A stretch of DNA of 64,000 nucleotides from an uncultured Burkholderiales bacterium (lineage in GTDB: Bacteria; Pseudomonadota; Gammaproteobacteria; Burkholderiales; Burkholderiaceae_C). This document shows, in pieces, positions 7,853-18,460 of this stretch. A model generated the notes under the pieces. It did no database searches and had not been told where the DNA came from. It saw only the letters and a list, made by a program, of their open reading frames with translations. Every line of letters begins with the position of its first letter. Position 1 is the first letter of the stretch. The DNA is taken from positions 101,301 to 165,300 of the forward strand of contig CAIQHG010000079.1 of NCBI GenBank assembly GCA_903871545.1, given 5' to 3'. A program made the position numbers and the translations under genes.

Positions 7853-8821
7853 ATGAAACTTTTGTTCTTGCGCACCATTCTTTTTGGATTCGGGCTGATC
7901 GCGAATCTGGCTCAGGGCCAAACTTATCCGAACAAGCCCATTCGCATCGTGGTGCCTTTCGCCCCCGGCGGCAACGTGGACATCACTGCCAGGGTGGTTG
8001 GTGCGTCCATGGCGCGTATTCTCAACCAGCCAGTTCTCATCGAAAACAAGGTGGGCGCAGGCGGCAAGGTGGGGGCAGAATTTGCGATGAAATCGCCGCC
8101 AGACGGCTACACCCTGATGATGGGCTCCAACAGTTCCCTCAGCGTGGCGCCCAACCTGTTTAAGGACTGGCCCTACGACCCGCAGTCGGGGATTGTCCCT
8201 GTGAGCCAACTGGCTCGCGTGCCCTTCGTGCTGGTCATCCGACCCGGCCTGGGACCCAAAACCGTGCAGGAATTGGTCGCCATGGCCAAACAAAAACCCG
8301 ATGGGCTGACCATGGCCTCAGCCGGTAGCGGAACCTCCAACCATCTGGTGGGAGAATATTTCCAGGCGCTGACCGGCACAGCCTTGTTGCACGTGCCGTA
8401 TAAAGGCGCGGGCCCGGCTTTGCAGGACGTGATCGCCGGCAGGGTGGATGTGCTCTTTGACCAAGTCACCTCTTCCCTGGCCTTCATTGAGCAGGGTAAG
8501 GTGCAAGCTTTGGGCGTCTCTTCTGCAGAGCGGTGGAAGGCTTTGCCCGCGGTGCCCACTTTTTTGGAAGCCGGGCTCTCGGAACTCGTGTTGAGTAACT
8601 TTACCGGCCTAGTGGCTCCGGCTGGCACGCCGCCTGAGGTGATCGCTGTGTTGCAACGTGCGGCCACGCAGGCCCTGCAAGACGAAGCCGTGCTCAAGTC
8701 CTTCGGGGGTATGGGCGTTGAGGCGGCGCACAGCACACCTGCTCAGTTCTCGCAATTGATTCGCGAAGACCTGCAGCGCTGGGCGAAGGTCGTTCGCGAT
8801 AAAAACATAAAGCTCGACTGA
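7853..8821 (+). CDS. Bug family (TctC-like) periplasmic solute-binding protein, first of the island
   Basis: Periplasmic receptor of 322 residues with an N-terminal signal peptide ending near QGQ/TYPNKP. The family start YPNKPIRIVVPFAPGGNVD and the second conserved loop (NKVGAGGKVGAE) that bind the carboxylate ligand are intact, as is the HVPYKGAGPALQDVIAGRVD segment. Bug proteins bind organic acids, amides or vitamins and may feed a TctAB transporter or act as sensors; no tctA or tctB lies in this window. It opens the rightward island operon behind the LysR operator. Confidence 0.93.
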   Translation: MKLLFLRTILFGFGLIANLAQGQTYPNKPIRIVVPFAPGGNVDITARVVGASMARILNQPVLIENKVGAGGKVGAEFAMKSPPDGYTLMMGSNSSLSVAPNLFKDWPYDPQSGIVPVSQLARVPFVLVIRPGLGPKTVQELVAMAKQKPDGLTMASAGSGTSNHLVGEYFQALTGTALLHVPYKGAGPALQDVIAGRVDVLFDQVTSSLAFIEQGKVQALGVSSAERWKALPAVPTFLEAGLSELVLSNFTGLVAPAGTPPEVIAVLQRAATQALQDEAVLKSFGGMGVEAAHSTPAQFSQLIREDLQRWAKVVRDKNIKLD

Positions 8822-8835
8822 AAGGGGAACGCACC

Positions 8836-9537
8836 GTGAAATGGCAACACAAGCTTGGCATCGTCGTTCCCTCTTGGAACACAGTAATGGAATACGAATT
8901 CCAGCGTATGGCCGACGCATCGCTCTCCATCCATGCACAGCGCATCAAGCACACCGACGACGCCGAAGCGAGCCTTAAGTGGCTAAGCACCCAAGCCCCC
9001 GCGGCGGCTACGCTGCTGTCGCATGCCAAGGTGCACGCCATATGCCACGGGTGTACTGCAAGTGGTTTTCTCAAGACGCCGCAGGAAGACTTGGCCCAGG
9101 CGCAGGAACTGAGCTCGCTGACGGGCGTGCCGTGCACCACTTCCTCCTCCTCAATTGTGAAGGCCCTACGTGCCGTATCAGCACAGCGCATCAGCGTGGC
9201 CTCACCCTATGAGCCCTGGCTTAATGAACGTGTAGCAAGCTATCTGCAAGCTGACGGCTTCGAGGTGCTTGCTATCAAGGGCTTGGGCACGCAATCGCAC
9301 TCGACCATATCGACCGAAGCCGTTAAGGCGCTTGCGCACGAGGTGATGCGCGCTGAGACCGAGGCCCTATTCATCAGCTGCTCGAACTTTCGCACGCTAG
9401 ACATCATTTCCGAGCTAGAGGCCGATACCGGTGTGCCCGTCATCACCAGCAACCAAGCCGCTATGTGGGGGACTTTGCGAAGTCTGCTCGACATGCGGGT
9501 GGTGCCAAATGCGGGTCGCCTTTTCCAAATTTCTTGA
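8836..9537 (+). CDS. Asp/Glu racemase superfamily enzyme, maleate isomerase / arylmalonate decarboxylase-like
   Basis: 233 residues with a GTG start at 8836 and a good ribosome site (AAGGGGAAC) upstream. Near the N-terminus is the PSWNTVMEYEF motif matching the PS-x-N-T-x-ME substrate loop of maleate cis-trans isomerases. Two candidate catalytic cysteines are C73 (CHGCTASGF) and C182 (FISCSNFRT), the pair expected for isomerases and racemases; arylmalonate decarboxylase keeps only one. Likely reaction: cis-trans isomerisation or racemisation of a small dicarboxylate. Its place between two Bug receptors and before a hydrolase suggests one catabolic operon. Confidence 0.8.
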   Translation: MKWQHKLGIVVPSWNTVMEYEFQRMADASLSIHAQRIKHTDDAEASLKWLSTQAPAAATLLSHAKVHAICHGCTASGFLKTPQEDLAQAQELSSLTGVPCTTSSSSIVKALRAVSAQRISVASPYEPWLNERVASYLQADGFEVLAIKGLGTQSHSTISTEAVKALAHEVMRAETEALFISCSNFRTLDIISELEADTGVPVITSNQAAMWGTLRSLLDMRVVPNAGRLFQIS

Positions 9538-9549
9538 AAGGTTTACAGT

Positions 9550-10509
9550 ATGTTTATCCGACACCTCCTTGTACTTGCCGCCACCTGTCTGAGCTTTAGC
9601 GCATGGGCGCAGGACTATCCAAACCGCCCGGTGCGCATCGTTGTTCCCTTTCCAGCCGGCGGCACAACCGACATCATCACCCGAGCGCTGGCCCAAAAAC
9701 TCTCGGAGGAATGGAAGCAACCCGTACTGGTTGACAACAAACCCGGCGCAGGCGCCAACATCGGCGCCGAGCAGGCGGTGCGCTCTGCACCAGATGGTTA
9801 CACCCTGCTGATGGCCTCTACCGCGCATAGCATCAACGCTACGCTGTATCCCAAAATGGCGTATGACCCTCTCAAGGACTTCACCCCTCTCACGTTGGTG
9901 GCCGAGACCCCCCAGCTGCTGGTGGTACACCCCTCGGTGCCTGCCAACAACACGCGCGAATTCATTCAATACCTCAAGACCTCGTCCACGCCGGTCAGCT
10001 ACAGCTCCGCTGGCAACGGCAGTCTGCCGCACTTGTCTGCCGAGTTGTTCAAGAGCATGAGCGGAACCAACATGCTGCACGTCCCCTACAAGGGTGGACC
10101 CCAAGCCATGACCGATCTGGTCGCCGGTCATGTGCAGATCTCCTTGGCCACTGCGCCCTCGGCCGTGCCCTTTATTAAGAGCGGCAAGATAAGGGCCTTG
10201 GGGGTGAGCTCGCGCCAACGCATTGCGGCCCTGCCGGATGTGCCTACCATAACCGAATCGGGTTTGGCCGGTTATGAGGCCAGCGGCTTCTTTGGCTTGG
10301 TGGGTCCAGCCAATATGCCAGCGGCCATTGCTGACAAAATCCAAGCTACCGTCGTGCGCATCATCAAGGAGCCTGCCATGAGTAAGTACCTAAGCGAGCA
10401 GGGCGCTGATCCCTACACCAGCACCCAGGCTGAATACGCCGCTTTTTTGCGGGATGAAGTTGCCAAATGGGGCAAGATCGTTAAAGACACGGGAGCTAAG
10501 ATTGACTGA
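9550..10509 (+). CDS. Bug family (TctC-like) periplasmic solute-binding protein, second of the island
   Basis: 319-residue receptor with signal peptide (cleavage near AWAQ/DYP). The conserved YPNRPVRIVVPFPAGGTTD motif, the DNKPGAGANIGAE loop and HVPYKGGPQAMTDLVAGHV are all present. It differs clearly from the first island Bug protein, so it is a separate receptor rather than a recent duplicate. It starts 12 bp after the racemase-like gene, and its end overlaps the proposed TTG start of the hydrolase by 8 bp. Confidence 0.93.
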   Translation: MFIRHLLVLAATCLSFSAWAQDYPNRPVRIVVPFPAGGTTDIITRALAQKLSEEWKQPVLVDNKPGAGANIGAEQAVRSAPDGYTLLMASTAHSINATLYPKMAYDPLKDFTPLTLVAETPQLLVVHPSVPANNTREFIQYLKTSSTPVSYSSAGNGSLPHLSAELFKSMSGTNMLHVPYKGGPQAMTDLVAGHVQISLATAPSAVPFIKSGKIRALGVSSRQRIAALPDVPTITESGLAGYEASGFFGLVGPANMPAAIADKIQATVVRIIKEPAMSKYLSEQGADPYTSTQAEYAAFLRDEVAKWGKIVKDTGAKID

Positions 10510-11395
10510 CGCAAACCTTGACGGCCTGCCCGAATGCGAGGCACACGATCCAAACCCCAAAAAGGCGAGAATACAGATGCCGGCCCGAGCCTGCGATACG
10601 CATGCCCATGTCTGCGGGCCGCGCTCGCAGTATCCGCTGGTGGCCAATAGGCTTTACAACCCGCCGCAGGCGCCCCTGGCTGAGTTCAGGCATATGCTCG
10701 ACACCCTTGGCATTGAGCGTGCGGTCCTGGTGCAGCCCAGCGTCTACGGCACCGACAACAGCGCTATGTTGGAGGCCTTGGCCCAGGACCCGGTGCGCCT
10801 GCGCGCAGTGGCAGTGGTGCCCTTTGACGTTGATGCCAAGCGCGTGCGCGAGTTACATGCCCTGGGGGTGCGTGGCGTGCGTTGCAACATCGTAGACCTG
10901 AAGGACGGTAAAGGGCATTTGCCGATGGAGGGGCTGCGACGCTTGGCGGATACCATCGCGCCCTTGGGTTGGCACATCGAATTTTTGATGCACGTTAACG
11001 AATTCCCCGACCTCGCGCAACAACTGGGTGACTTGCCTGTGCCGTTGGTGTTCGGTCACTTGGGCTATGTGCCCACGCAGCTGGGATTTGGCGCCGGGTT
11101 TGAAGGGTTGATCGAACTGGCCCGCGCCGGTCGCGCCTGGATTAAACTGACCGCACCTTACCGACTCACGACACAAGCTAGCCCATACCCCAGCGTGCAT
11201 CCCGTTGCGAACCGGCTTGTCCAAGAGGTACCCCATAGCCTGATGTGGGGCAGCGATTGGCCGCACGTCTTCATCAAAAGCGCCATGCCCAACGATGGCG
11301 ACCTTTTCAACCTCTTTTTGGACTGGTTGGGCACGAAGGAGTTGCTTCAGTCCATCTTGATCGACAACCCGGCCAAACTCTACGGATATCCATGA
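10502..11395 (+). CDS. Metal-dependent hydrolase, amidohydrolase 2 family (PDC lactonase-like)
   Basis: 297 residues from a TTG at 10502, chosen because GGGAG lies about 6 bp upstream and because the early AHDPNPKKARIQMPA stretch is typical of family N-termini; an ATG at 10575 would remove it. The metal-binding motif CDTHAHVCGP is at about residues 31-40. A GHLGY segment supplies another expected His and MWGSDWPH the conserved Asp. The family includes 2-pyrone-4,6-dicarboxylate lactonase, 4-sulfomuconolactonase and related C-O and C-C hydrolases. Its stop overlaps the aldolase start (ATGA), so the two are coupled. Confidence 0.85.
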   Translation: MTDANLDGLPECEAHDPNPKKARIQMPARACDTHAHVCGPRSQYPLVANRLYNPPQAPLAEFRHMLDTLGIERAVLVQPSVYGTDNSAMLEALAQDPVRLRAVAVVPFDVDAKRVRELHALGVRGVRCNIVDLKDGKGHLPMEGLRRLADTIAPLGWHIEFLMHVNEFPDLAQQLGDLPVPLVFGHLGYVPTQLGFGAGFEGLIELARAGRAWIKLTAPYRLTTQASPYPSVHPVANRLVQEVPHSLMWGSDWPHVFIKSAMPNDGDLFNLFLDWLGTKELLQSILIDNPAKLYGYP

Positions 11396-12099
11396 CCTCT
11401 GCTTTCCCAAACGCTTCAATTTACCCTGGCCAACAACGCTTACGCCAAGGCCAGTCGGTAATCGCCGTCAACGTGGGCGGTCGCAACCCCGATATCATTA
11501 AAGCCTTGGCAAGCTTTGGCGCGGACTTCGCGTTCATTGACTGCGAACGCTCAGGGATCGGCCTGGACGTAGCGACCGAGTTAATCCGCGCCGCCCAGGT
11601 ATCGGGTCTTGCGCCAATCGTGCGCAGCTGGTCCAAAGACCCCCAGGTATTGGTTCAGTACCTAGACCGCCAAGCCTGTGGGTTGGTGGTGCCTCACATT
11701 AACACTGCGCAGGAGGCGGGCGATGTGGTTGAACTGATGCACTATGCCTGTGGCGAGCAGGCTCCTAACAAATCGGTGATCGTACAGATCGAGACCGTGG
11801 AGGCGGTTCGCAACCTGGACGCCATCATGGCCGTGCCGGGTGTGGATGCGTACTTGGTTGGGCCCAACGACCTAGCCTACAGCATCATGGGCAAGCGCGG
11901 CGCGCAGACGCCCGAGGTGATGTCCACAATTGCCGAGGTCAGCGAGCGACTAAAGCAGGCGGGTAAGGTGTTTGGCATGCCAGCCAATTGGGCGCAACTC
12001 GAGGGCTTTAAGCAGGCGGGAGCGACCTTGCTTTACTTCCCCGTGGAGTGGCTTCTTGATCGCGCCCTTAAAGAGCTCAATTCTGTCCTCAAGAAGTGA
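11392..12099 (+). CDS. HpcH/HpaI aldolase family protein
   Basis: 235 residues from the ATG at 11392, which overlaps the hydrolase stop as ATGA; a longer reading begins inside the preceding gene and is unlikely. TIM-barrel features of the family are visible: FAFIDCERSGI near residue 45, the metal-site Glu in VIVQIETVEAVRN near 125, and YLVGPNDLAYS with the second acidic ligand near 155. Enzymes of this kind cleave 2-keto-3-deoxy or 4-hydroxy-2-oxo acids to pyruvate and an aldehyde. In this operon it would be the last, carbon-carbon-splitting step after isomerisation and hydrolysis. Confidence 0.85.
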   Translation: MTSAFPNASIYPGQQRLRQGQSVIAVNVGGRNPDIIKALASFGADFAFIDCERSGIGLDVATELIRAAQVSGLAPIVRSWSKDPQVLVQYLDRQACGLVVPHINTAQEAGDVVELMHYACGEQAPNKSVIVQIETVEAVRNLDAIMAVPGVDAYLVGPNDLAYSIMGKRGAQTPEVMSTIAEVSERLKQAGKVFGMPANWAQLEGFKQAGATLLYFPVEWLLDRALKELNSVLKK

Positions 12100-12275
12100 T
12101 GAATTAAGCCCAATTGATCCGTCAGATAAGACGCCCACCCCCTCAGTCTAAATAACTCAGGGTTGCTGAGTGCGTGCTGTTTGGTGCCTTACAACGAGGG
12201 CAAACAACCGAGCAAAGCACATTAAATATGCGCTGGGTTATGTGCTGACCCCGCCCAGGCCGGTTTATATTCGGA

Positions 12276-13658
12276 TTAGGTTGGCTTTCTTTTAAGCCTA
12301 AACGCGATACACAGCATCACGAGCATGCTCAACTCCAAAGCAAGGTAGGCATGGCCAAAGCCTATCAGCTCGCCGCCCTCAAAGTCAGCAATTGCGCTGA
12401 TGCAGGTAACGGCCAACAGCGTTCCCACGGCATTAAAGATATTGATCAGACCTTGGGCTGTACCGCGCAGGGCCGCAGGTGCTTCATCAATAGCTACTGA
12501 GCGTAACGCGCCGCTGACCACCACACCAAGCCCGATACCCACTAACACAGACCCTACCACGAACGCAGTAAAGCCGGTCTGGGGCAATGCGCTTTGCAGG
12601 TAACCTAGTGCCAACAGCCCGAAACCAAAGATCACCATTTTACGGGCACCTAGACGGTTGAGCAGACGTCCCGCCGCCATGGAGCCCACCATGGAACACA
12701 GCACCAAAGGCAGCAGTGCGAGTCCCGCGTGCTCAACGCTGACCCCATAAGCCAGCGTGGCGATGGTGGTCAAAAATACAATGCCGCCCATGGAGAACCC
12801 CACGCCCAGCGTCAAAATATAGGTACAAGCCAGTTGCCTGTTTACAAACAGGGCAATTGGAATCAGCGGTTGGGCCTGTCGCTTCTCGGTGGCCACCAAA
12901 GCGCCCAGAGTTAAGCCACTGGCACCCAAAAACCAAGGCCACAGCAGCAAACCAGTGGCGGAGTCTGCCAGGCGGGAAATGCCCATCACCAAACACAGCA
13001 GAAACAATAAGGTAAGCGCAATGCCTGCCATATCTATGGGCCCTGAAGCCGTGTTAATTCGCTGGCGTGGCAAGCTTTTGGCTCCCAACCACAGTACAAC
13101 CAGAGCGACGGGTATATTCACCAAAAACAGCCAGCGCCAGCCCAGTGTGGAGATGAGAACGGTGGCAAGTGGTGGTCCAAGCACAAAGGCCATGCCGTGT
13201 GTTGCACCAATCAAACCCAAAATACGGCCCCGCCGCTGAGCTGTGAATACGTCCCCAATCACGGCACTGGCCACCGGCGCAATTCCTCCTGCGCCGATGC
13301 CTTGTATGGCTCGGCTGACCAAAAGCAGGTCAAAGCTGGGTGCATAGGCGATGCAAAGGGAGCCAATGGCGAAAAGCGCCACACTGGCCAGATACACTGG
13401 ACGGCGGCCATGGCGGTCGCTGAAATAGGCCATCAGCGCAGTGCTGCATAACGAACTTAGGGAAAAAACGGTTGATAAAAGTCCGGCGGTACGGTTGTCG
13501 ATGCCAAAGGCTACTCGCAAAGCAGGCAGTACGGGCCCCACGACGGCTGAATCGAGTGCGGCCATGAAGACGCCTACAAAAAGCACCTGCACCAGGCGGC
13601 TTTGCATTGCATCAGCGGGATGCAACGGATTAAGAGGTGGGTTCTGCAGGCTCATCAA
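12276..13658 (-). CDS. Major facilitator superfamily transporter (DHA2-like)
   Basis: 460-residue polytopic membrane protein. Motif A is seen in the loop after helix 2 (YFSDRHGRRPVY) and motif C-like GLIGATHGMAFVLGPPLA in helix 5. Extra hydrophobic segments between the two halves (LLFLLCLVMGI and FLGASGLTLGALV) suggest 14 helices, as in the DHA2 drug:H+ antiporters. It faces the catabolic operon convergently and shares its G+C-rich composition. It may export a toxic intermediate or import the substrate; this cannot be settled from sequence. Confidence 0.87.
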   Translation of the reverse strand: MMSLQNPPLNPLHPADAMQSRLVQVLFVGVFMAALDSAVVGPVLPALRVAFGIDNRTAGLLSTVFSLSSLCSTALMAYFSDRHGRRPVYLASVALFAIGSLCIAYAPSFDLLLVSRAIQGIGAGGIAPVASAVIGDVFTAQRRGRILGLIGATHGMAFVLGPPLATVLISTLGWRWLFLVNIPVALVVLWLGAKSLPRQRINTASGPIDMAGIALTLLFLLCLVMGISRLADSATGLLLWPWFLGASGLTLGALVATEKRQAQPLIPIALFVNRQLACTYILTLGVGFSMGGIVFLTTIATLAYGVSVEHAGLALLPLVLCSMVGSMAAGRLLNRLGARKMVIFGFGLLALGYLQSALPQTGFTAFVVGSVLVGIGLGVVVSGALRSVAIDEAPAALRGTAQGLINIFNAVGTLLAVTCISAIADFEGGELIGFGHAYLALELSMLVMLCIAFRLKRKPT

Positions 13659-13797
13659 AGTGACTTAATTGGACTGATTTATTTTTTTCGCTCTTTGCGA
13701 AAAGACGCATAACGCCGTGCCAACGGTATTACAACGGTATTAATTAGCCCGGGGCTATGTTAGTTTTAACTAAAGAAAGAGATTTCTTTGTTGCTTA

Positions 13798-14133
13798 TCA
13801 AAGACCGAGATTCCAAATTTGCGTGGAACGAGCCCCAGATCTACAAAAAGCCAACACTGGAGCTTCAGATGATTTAATCACGTGAGCGAATTCTTTGACC
13901 AATTCCTCGGTCAACTGACCGCTTGTGAACGGTATGTGGTGAAAGGATAGGCCTAGGTTTTGTGCCTGAGCTTTGAGCAACGCCGCCTTGGGTTGCGCTG
14001 GGCCGCCTTCGTCGTCTGGGCGGTTACAGATAATTGTTTTAAAGCCTAGAGCTGCAATTTCATTTAAATCGGAGAGCTCAAGCTGGGGGGCAGTGGCAAA
14101 ACTGGGTGTGTGTTGTGTAATTTGAGCGGTCAT
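13798..14133 (-). CDS. DUF442 / beta-lactamase hydrolase-like phosphatase
   Basis: 111-residue protein of the TIGR01244 family, a dual-specificity-phosphatase fold. The catalytic loop reads LAFCRSGARS with nucleophile C97 and R102. The N-terminal part contains the family's segments (FATAPQLELSDLNEIAALGF and TIICNRPDDEG). In many bacteria this domain is fused or linked to a persulfide dioxygenase-type metallo-hydrolase; no such partner is present here. It has returned to the lower G+C content of the host. The C-terminus (IWNLGL) is rather short for the family but not clearly truncated. Confidence 0.8.
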   Translation of the reverse strand: MTAQITQHTPSFATAPQLELSDLNEIAALGFKTIICNRPDDEGGPAQPKAALLKAQAQNLGLSFHHIPFTSGQLTEELVKEFAHVIKSSEAPVLAFCRSGARSTQIWNLGL

Positions 14134-14145
14134 AGTGAAAATTCA

Positions 14146-14169
14146 GAAAAAATGAAAAAATGAAAAAAT
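14146..14169. repeat. 8-bp tandem repeat, three copies
   Basis: Three perfect copies of GAAAAAAT lie just upstream of the DUF442 phosphatase start and just after the ion-channel stop (both genes on the minus strand). The tract falls within the leader of the phosphatase gene. Confidence 0.85.
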
Positions 14170-14191
14170 ATTAACGCGATTTGCACCTGAA

Positions 14192-15892
14192 CTAGACAGA
14201 TGGTTTTAAAAAGTTTTGAGAGCCTTGAATTTGGTGCCACAACTCAACCTCTGCAGGTGTTAAAAGCGTGCCGAGTTGATCCTTAATTTCACTAGGACCG
14301 TATTGCAACAAAATGCCCAACTGTCTTATTCTGGACAACGTTTTAACGAAATGCTCCATTGTTTGGTCCGTATTTTGGGCGATTTCAGCAAGCGGTTGTT
14401 TGATTAAATCGTTCTCAAGGGTAAATTCATAATTGACTTCGTCAATAACGCCTTTAATTTGTTCTATCGATAAGTCTAATCTAGCGGCCTCAGCCAAAAC
14501 GTAAGGGTCTTTCTCGTTAACGGGGAGTCCTTGTTTGAGGCGTTGGTAAAACTCAATCTTAAGCGTAGCTTTGTCTTTTCTAAGTTCATCCGCAAATGAG
14601 GCCGCAAGGATGGCTGATGGAATTGCAAATATACCCACTCCAATAACGGCCATGAAAATAGTCATCAACCTACCCACAGTGGTTGTAGGAGAGATGTCCC
14701 CGTAGCCAACTGAGCTCAGCGTAATCGTAGCCCAGTAAATTGAGCTTGGAATATTTTCGTACTTCTCAGGTTGCGAATCATGCTCAAATAGGAAAGCTAA
14801 ACTTGCAGTCAATACGATCATCAGCATCATAATAAAAAGGGATGCTGCTAGAACAGGTGTTTCCCGAGAAAAAACGCGTTTTAATATGTCAGTAGAGTTG
14901 TTTTGTTTAGAGAGTTTTAACAGCCGCATAAGTCTAAAGATTCTCAAAAATCTCAAGTCAAAGAGGTGATGTAAAAAAAGCTCAAGAAAGAACGGTACTA
15001 TGGCCAACAAGTCGATTATTGATGAAAATTTTAGAGAGTATTTAATCCTACCTGCTAACCAGTCTTTAAGCTCTGGCTCCTCTACGCAGGAATATAGTTT
15101 AAGAAAATACTCAACGCTAAACAACCCAACCGCGAGTGAGTCAATGATCAAAAATTCTGTATTTAAGACATAGTGAATTGGCCCTACTGACTCCAGTATC
15201 ACAGCTAAAACGGAGATTACCACCCACCAAACAATCACATTTTCAAACATCCCTTGAAGCGATCCTCCGTAGGAGCTTGGAAAAACAAGCGCATGAATTT
15301 TTTGACGAAAAGTTCTCTCTGCGTTTAAGTTTTTAAACTCTTGGTAAGCGGGTATCAATACCCTGAAGAGTTTAAGCATCCTCAGCAATCTAAGGAACCT
15401 TAAAACCCTCAAATCGATCGGTATGAAGGCCTGGAAATAAAAGGGTGCAACTGCACAAAAATCAATCAAGGCAAATGGGCTAAAAACATACGCTGCTCGG
15501 GCCATTCGCCGGCTCTTGAATTCATGATCTTCGGGGGCGAGGTAAAGCCTAACCGTGTATTCAATCGTGAACACAATGACGGAGAACACGTCAAAAGCAT
15601 GAAACAGATGAGCATGAGGCTCAAAAATGCTTGGAATACGCTCCACAACCAAAGCGAATAAATTGACAATGATCAAAAGACCGATCCAACCCTCTATTTG
15701 TTCCAAACGGTTGTCTTTAACCATCGGGTCTAACAAGTAGGTATAAATTCGTTGGCGGTTTGTTTGACACCTAGCCAACGCAGCCTCTAAACTAATTTGG
15801 CCGCTCTGAGAGGAATCTGCAACAGGAAAATCTAGTGTTGAACTCATGGTCTTTTTAAATATGGCACTTTTAGATTTGCTCGGCTCGGTCAT
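14192..15892 (-). CDS. Voltage-gated-type cation channel with two voltage-sensor domains and one pore
   Basis: About 566 residues from the ATG at 15892; a TTG at 15922 and an ATG at 15847 are alternatives, none with a strong ribosome site. Two consecutive S1-S4 modules are seen. The first has an S4 with Arg/Lys every third residue (LRVLRFLRLLRMLKLFRVL), followed by a cytoplasmic linker but no pore. The second has S4 LRFLRIFRLMRLLKLSK and then S5, the pore helix and filter TLSSVGYGD, and S6. The GYGD filter indicates K+ selectivity. A helical cytoplasmic tail of about 140 residues ends the protein. No partner gene is adjacent. Confidence 0.85.
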   Translation of the reverse strand: MTEPSKSKSAIFKKTMSSTLDFPVADSSQSGQISLEAALARCQTNRQRIYTYLLDPMVKDNRLEQIEGWIGLLIIVNLFALVVERIPSIFEPHAHLFHAFDVFSVIVFTIEYTVRLYLAPEDHEFKSRRMARAAYVFSPFALIDFCAVAPFYFQAFIPIDLRVLRFLRLLRMLKLFRVLIPAYQEFKNLNAERTFRQKIHALVFPSSYGGSLQGMFENVIVWWVVISVLAVILESVGPIHYVLNTEFLIIDSLAVGLFSVEYFLKLYSCVEEPELKDWLAGRIKYSLKFSSIIDLLAIVPFFLELFLHHLFDLRFLRIFRLMRLLKLSKQNNSTDILKRVFSRETPVLAASLFIMMLMIVLTASLAFLFEHDSQPEKYENIPSSIYWATITLSSVGYGDISPTTTVGRLMTIFMAVIGVGIFAIPSAILAASFADELRKDKATLKIEFYQRLKQGLPVNEKDPYVLAEAARLDLSIEQIKGVIDEVNYEFTLENDLIKQPLAEIAQNTDQTMEHFVKTLSRIRQLGILLQYGPSEIKDQLGTLLTPAEVELWHQIQGSQNFLKPSV

Positions 15893-16135
15893 TAATTGGT
15901 GCAATGTCAACAAACAAACCAACCAACCAACATTCTCACATAGTTTTCTTTCCCTTTACCTGTTGAATTTTTCTTTTACAGAGGCCAAATCAACTTAAAT
16001 TTATGGACTCTGTCGTGCGGCATCACAAGACATGCGCGCTCACCAAAATGAATACTATTATATTAGCTAATAGATTGCAAAAACTTCACTGAGTTTAGAA
16101 AGCACAATCCTTAATATCCAATTACAATGACTCGA
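15893..16135. other. Intergenic region between the channel gene and the TPP riboswitch
   Basis: About 240 bp holding the divergent promoters of the channel gene (leftward) and thiC (rightward). It contains a short CAAACAAACCAACCAACCAAC run near 15911-15931, a tetranucleotide-like repeat. I see no gene in it. Confidence 0.5.
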
Positions 16136-16220
16136 TACTCCGGGGTGTACGCATTTTGCGTGCTGAGATGGTAAAACCAAACCCGTAAACTTGATCCGGT
16201 TCACACCGGCGTAAGGAGAG
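16136..16220 (+). promoter_or_regulatory. TPP riboswitch (THI box)
   Basis: The leader of thiC shows the conserved thiamine pyrophosphate aptamer parts in order: GGGGTG near 16142, CTGAGA at 16162-16167, AACCCG near 16180 and TTGATCCGGTTCACACCGG followed by CGTAAGGAGAG. Flanking CTCC (16138-16141) and GGAG (16215-16218) can close helix P1. The start codon lies about 92 bp further on. In proteobacteria such aptamers lower thiC expression when TPP is plentiful. Confidence 0.95.
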
Positions 16221-16296
16221 GGGCAATTCACTTAGACATTTAGTCCACAAGGTTTAATTCCTTTTGCACGAATGCTCAGAGATTTCCGGAGTCTAA

Positions 16297-18204
<1,908 letters not shown>

Positions 18205-18241
18205 AATCCTCCGATTGCCGAGGGGCGGTGAAGCGGTTATC

Positions 18242-18460
18242 TTAAGGTATATTCAAAAATTGCGGTTTGACGCGCAATTGGTGTTTGCATTTTGAGATGC
18301 TAAAGAGGTCGAGGTCCGCATCATCAATAAAGGCGTCGACGCAACGCTCGAGGAGGATTTGGAAAAGGATGTGCTGGGGATCAACGCGGTGTTCTCTGCG
18401 CGCCTATACGGCACTCGATCCCGCAAAAACCAAAAACTCCTCGGTAGCGTTTGCCCCAGC
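18242..18460 (+). pseudogene. IS607-type serine recombinase remnant (tnpA')
   Basis: One frame reads LRFDAQLVFAF, a TGA stop at 18293-18295, then DAKEVEVRIINKGVDATLEE and onward to VFSARLYGTRSRKNQKLLGS. This matches the C-terminal half of the catalytic domain of IS607-family serine recombinases, in which VFSARLYGxRSxK is conserved. The N-terminal MerR-like domain and the catalytic serine region are missing. The end appears frameshifted: the terminal AVEGAG is found in another frame. Family recognition is from memory of the motif. Confidence 0.6.

Noticed and set aside
8173..8736. 187-codon reverse ORF
   Set aside because: Antisense shadow of the first island Bug gene with no domain.
9415..10344. 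309-codon reverse ORF
   Set aside because: Antisense to the second island Bug gene; long only because G+C-rich sequence has few stops. Gly/His/Arg-rich translation without motifs.
10853..11419. 188-codon reverse ORF
   Set aside because: Antisense shadow of the hydrolase gene in G+C-rich sequence.
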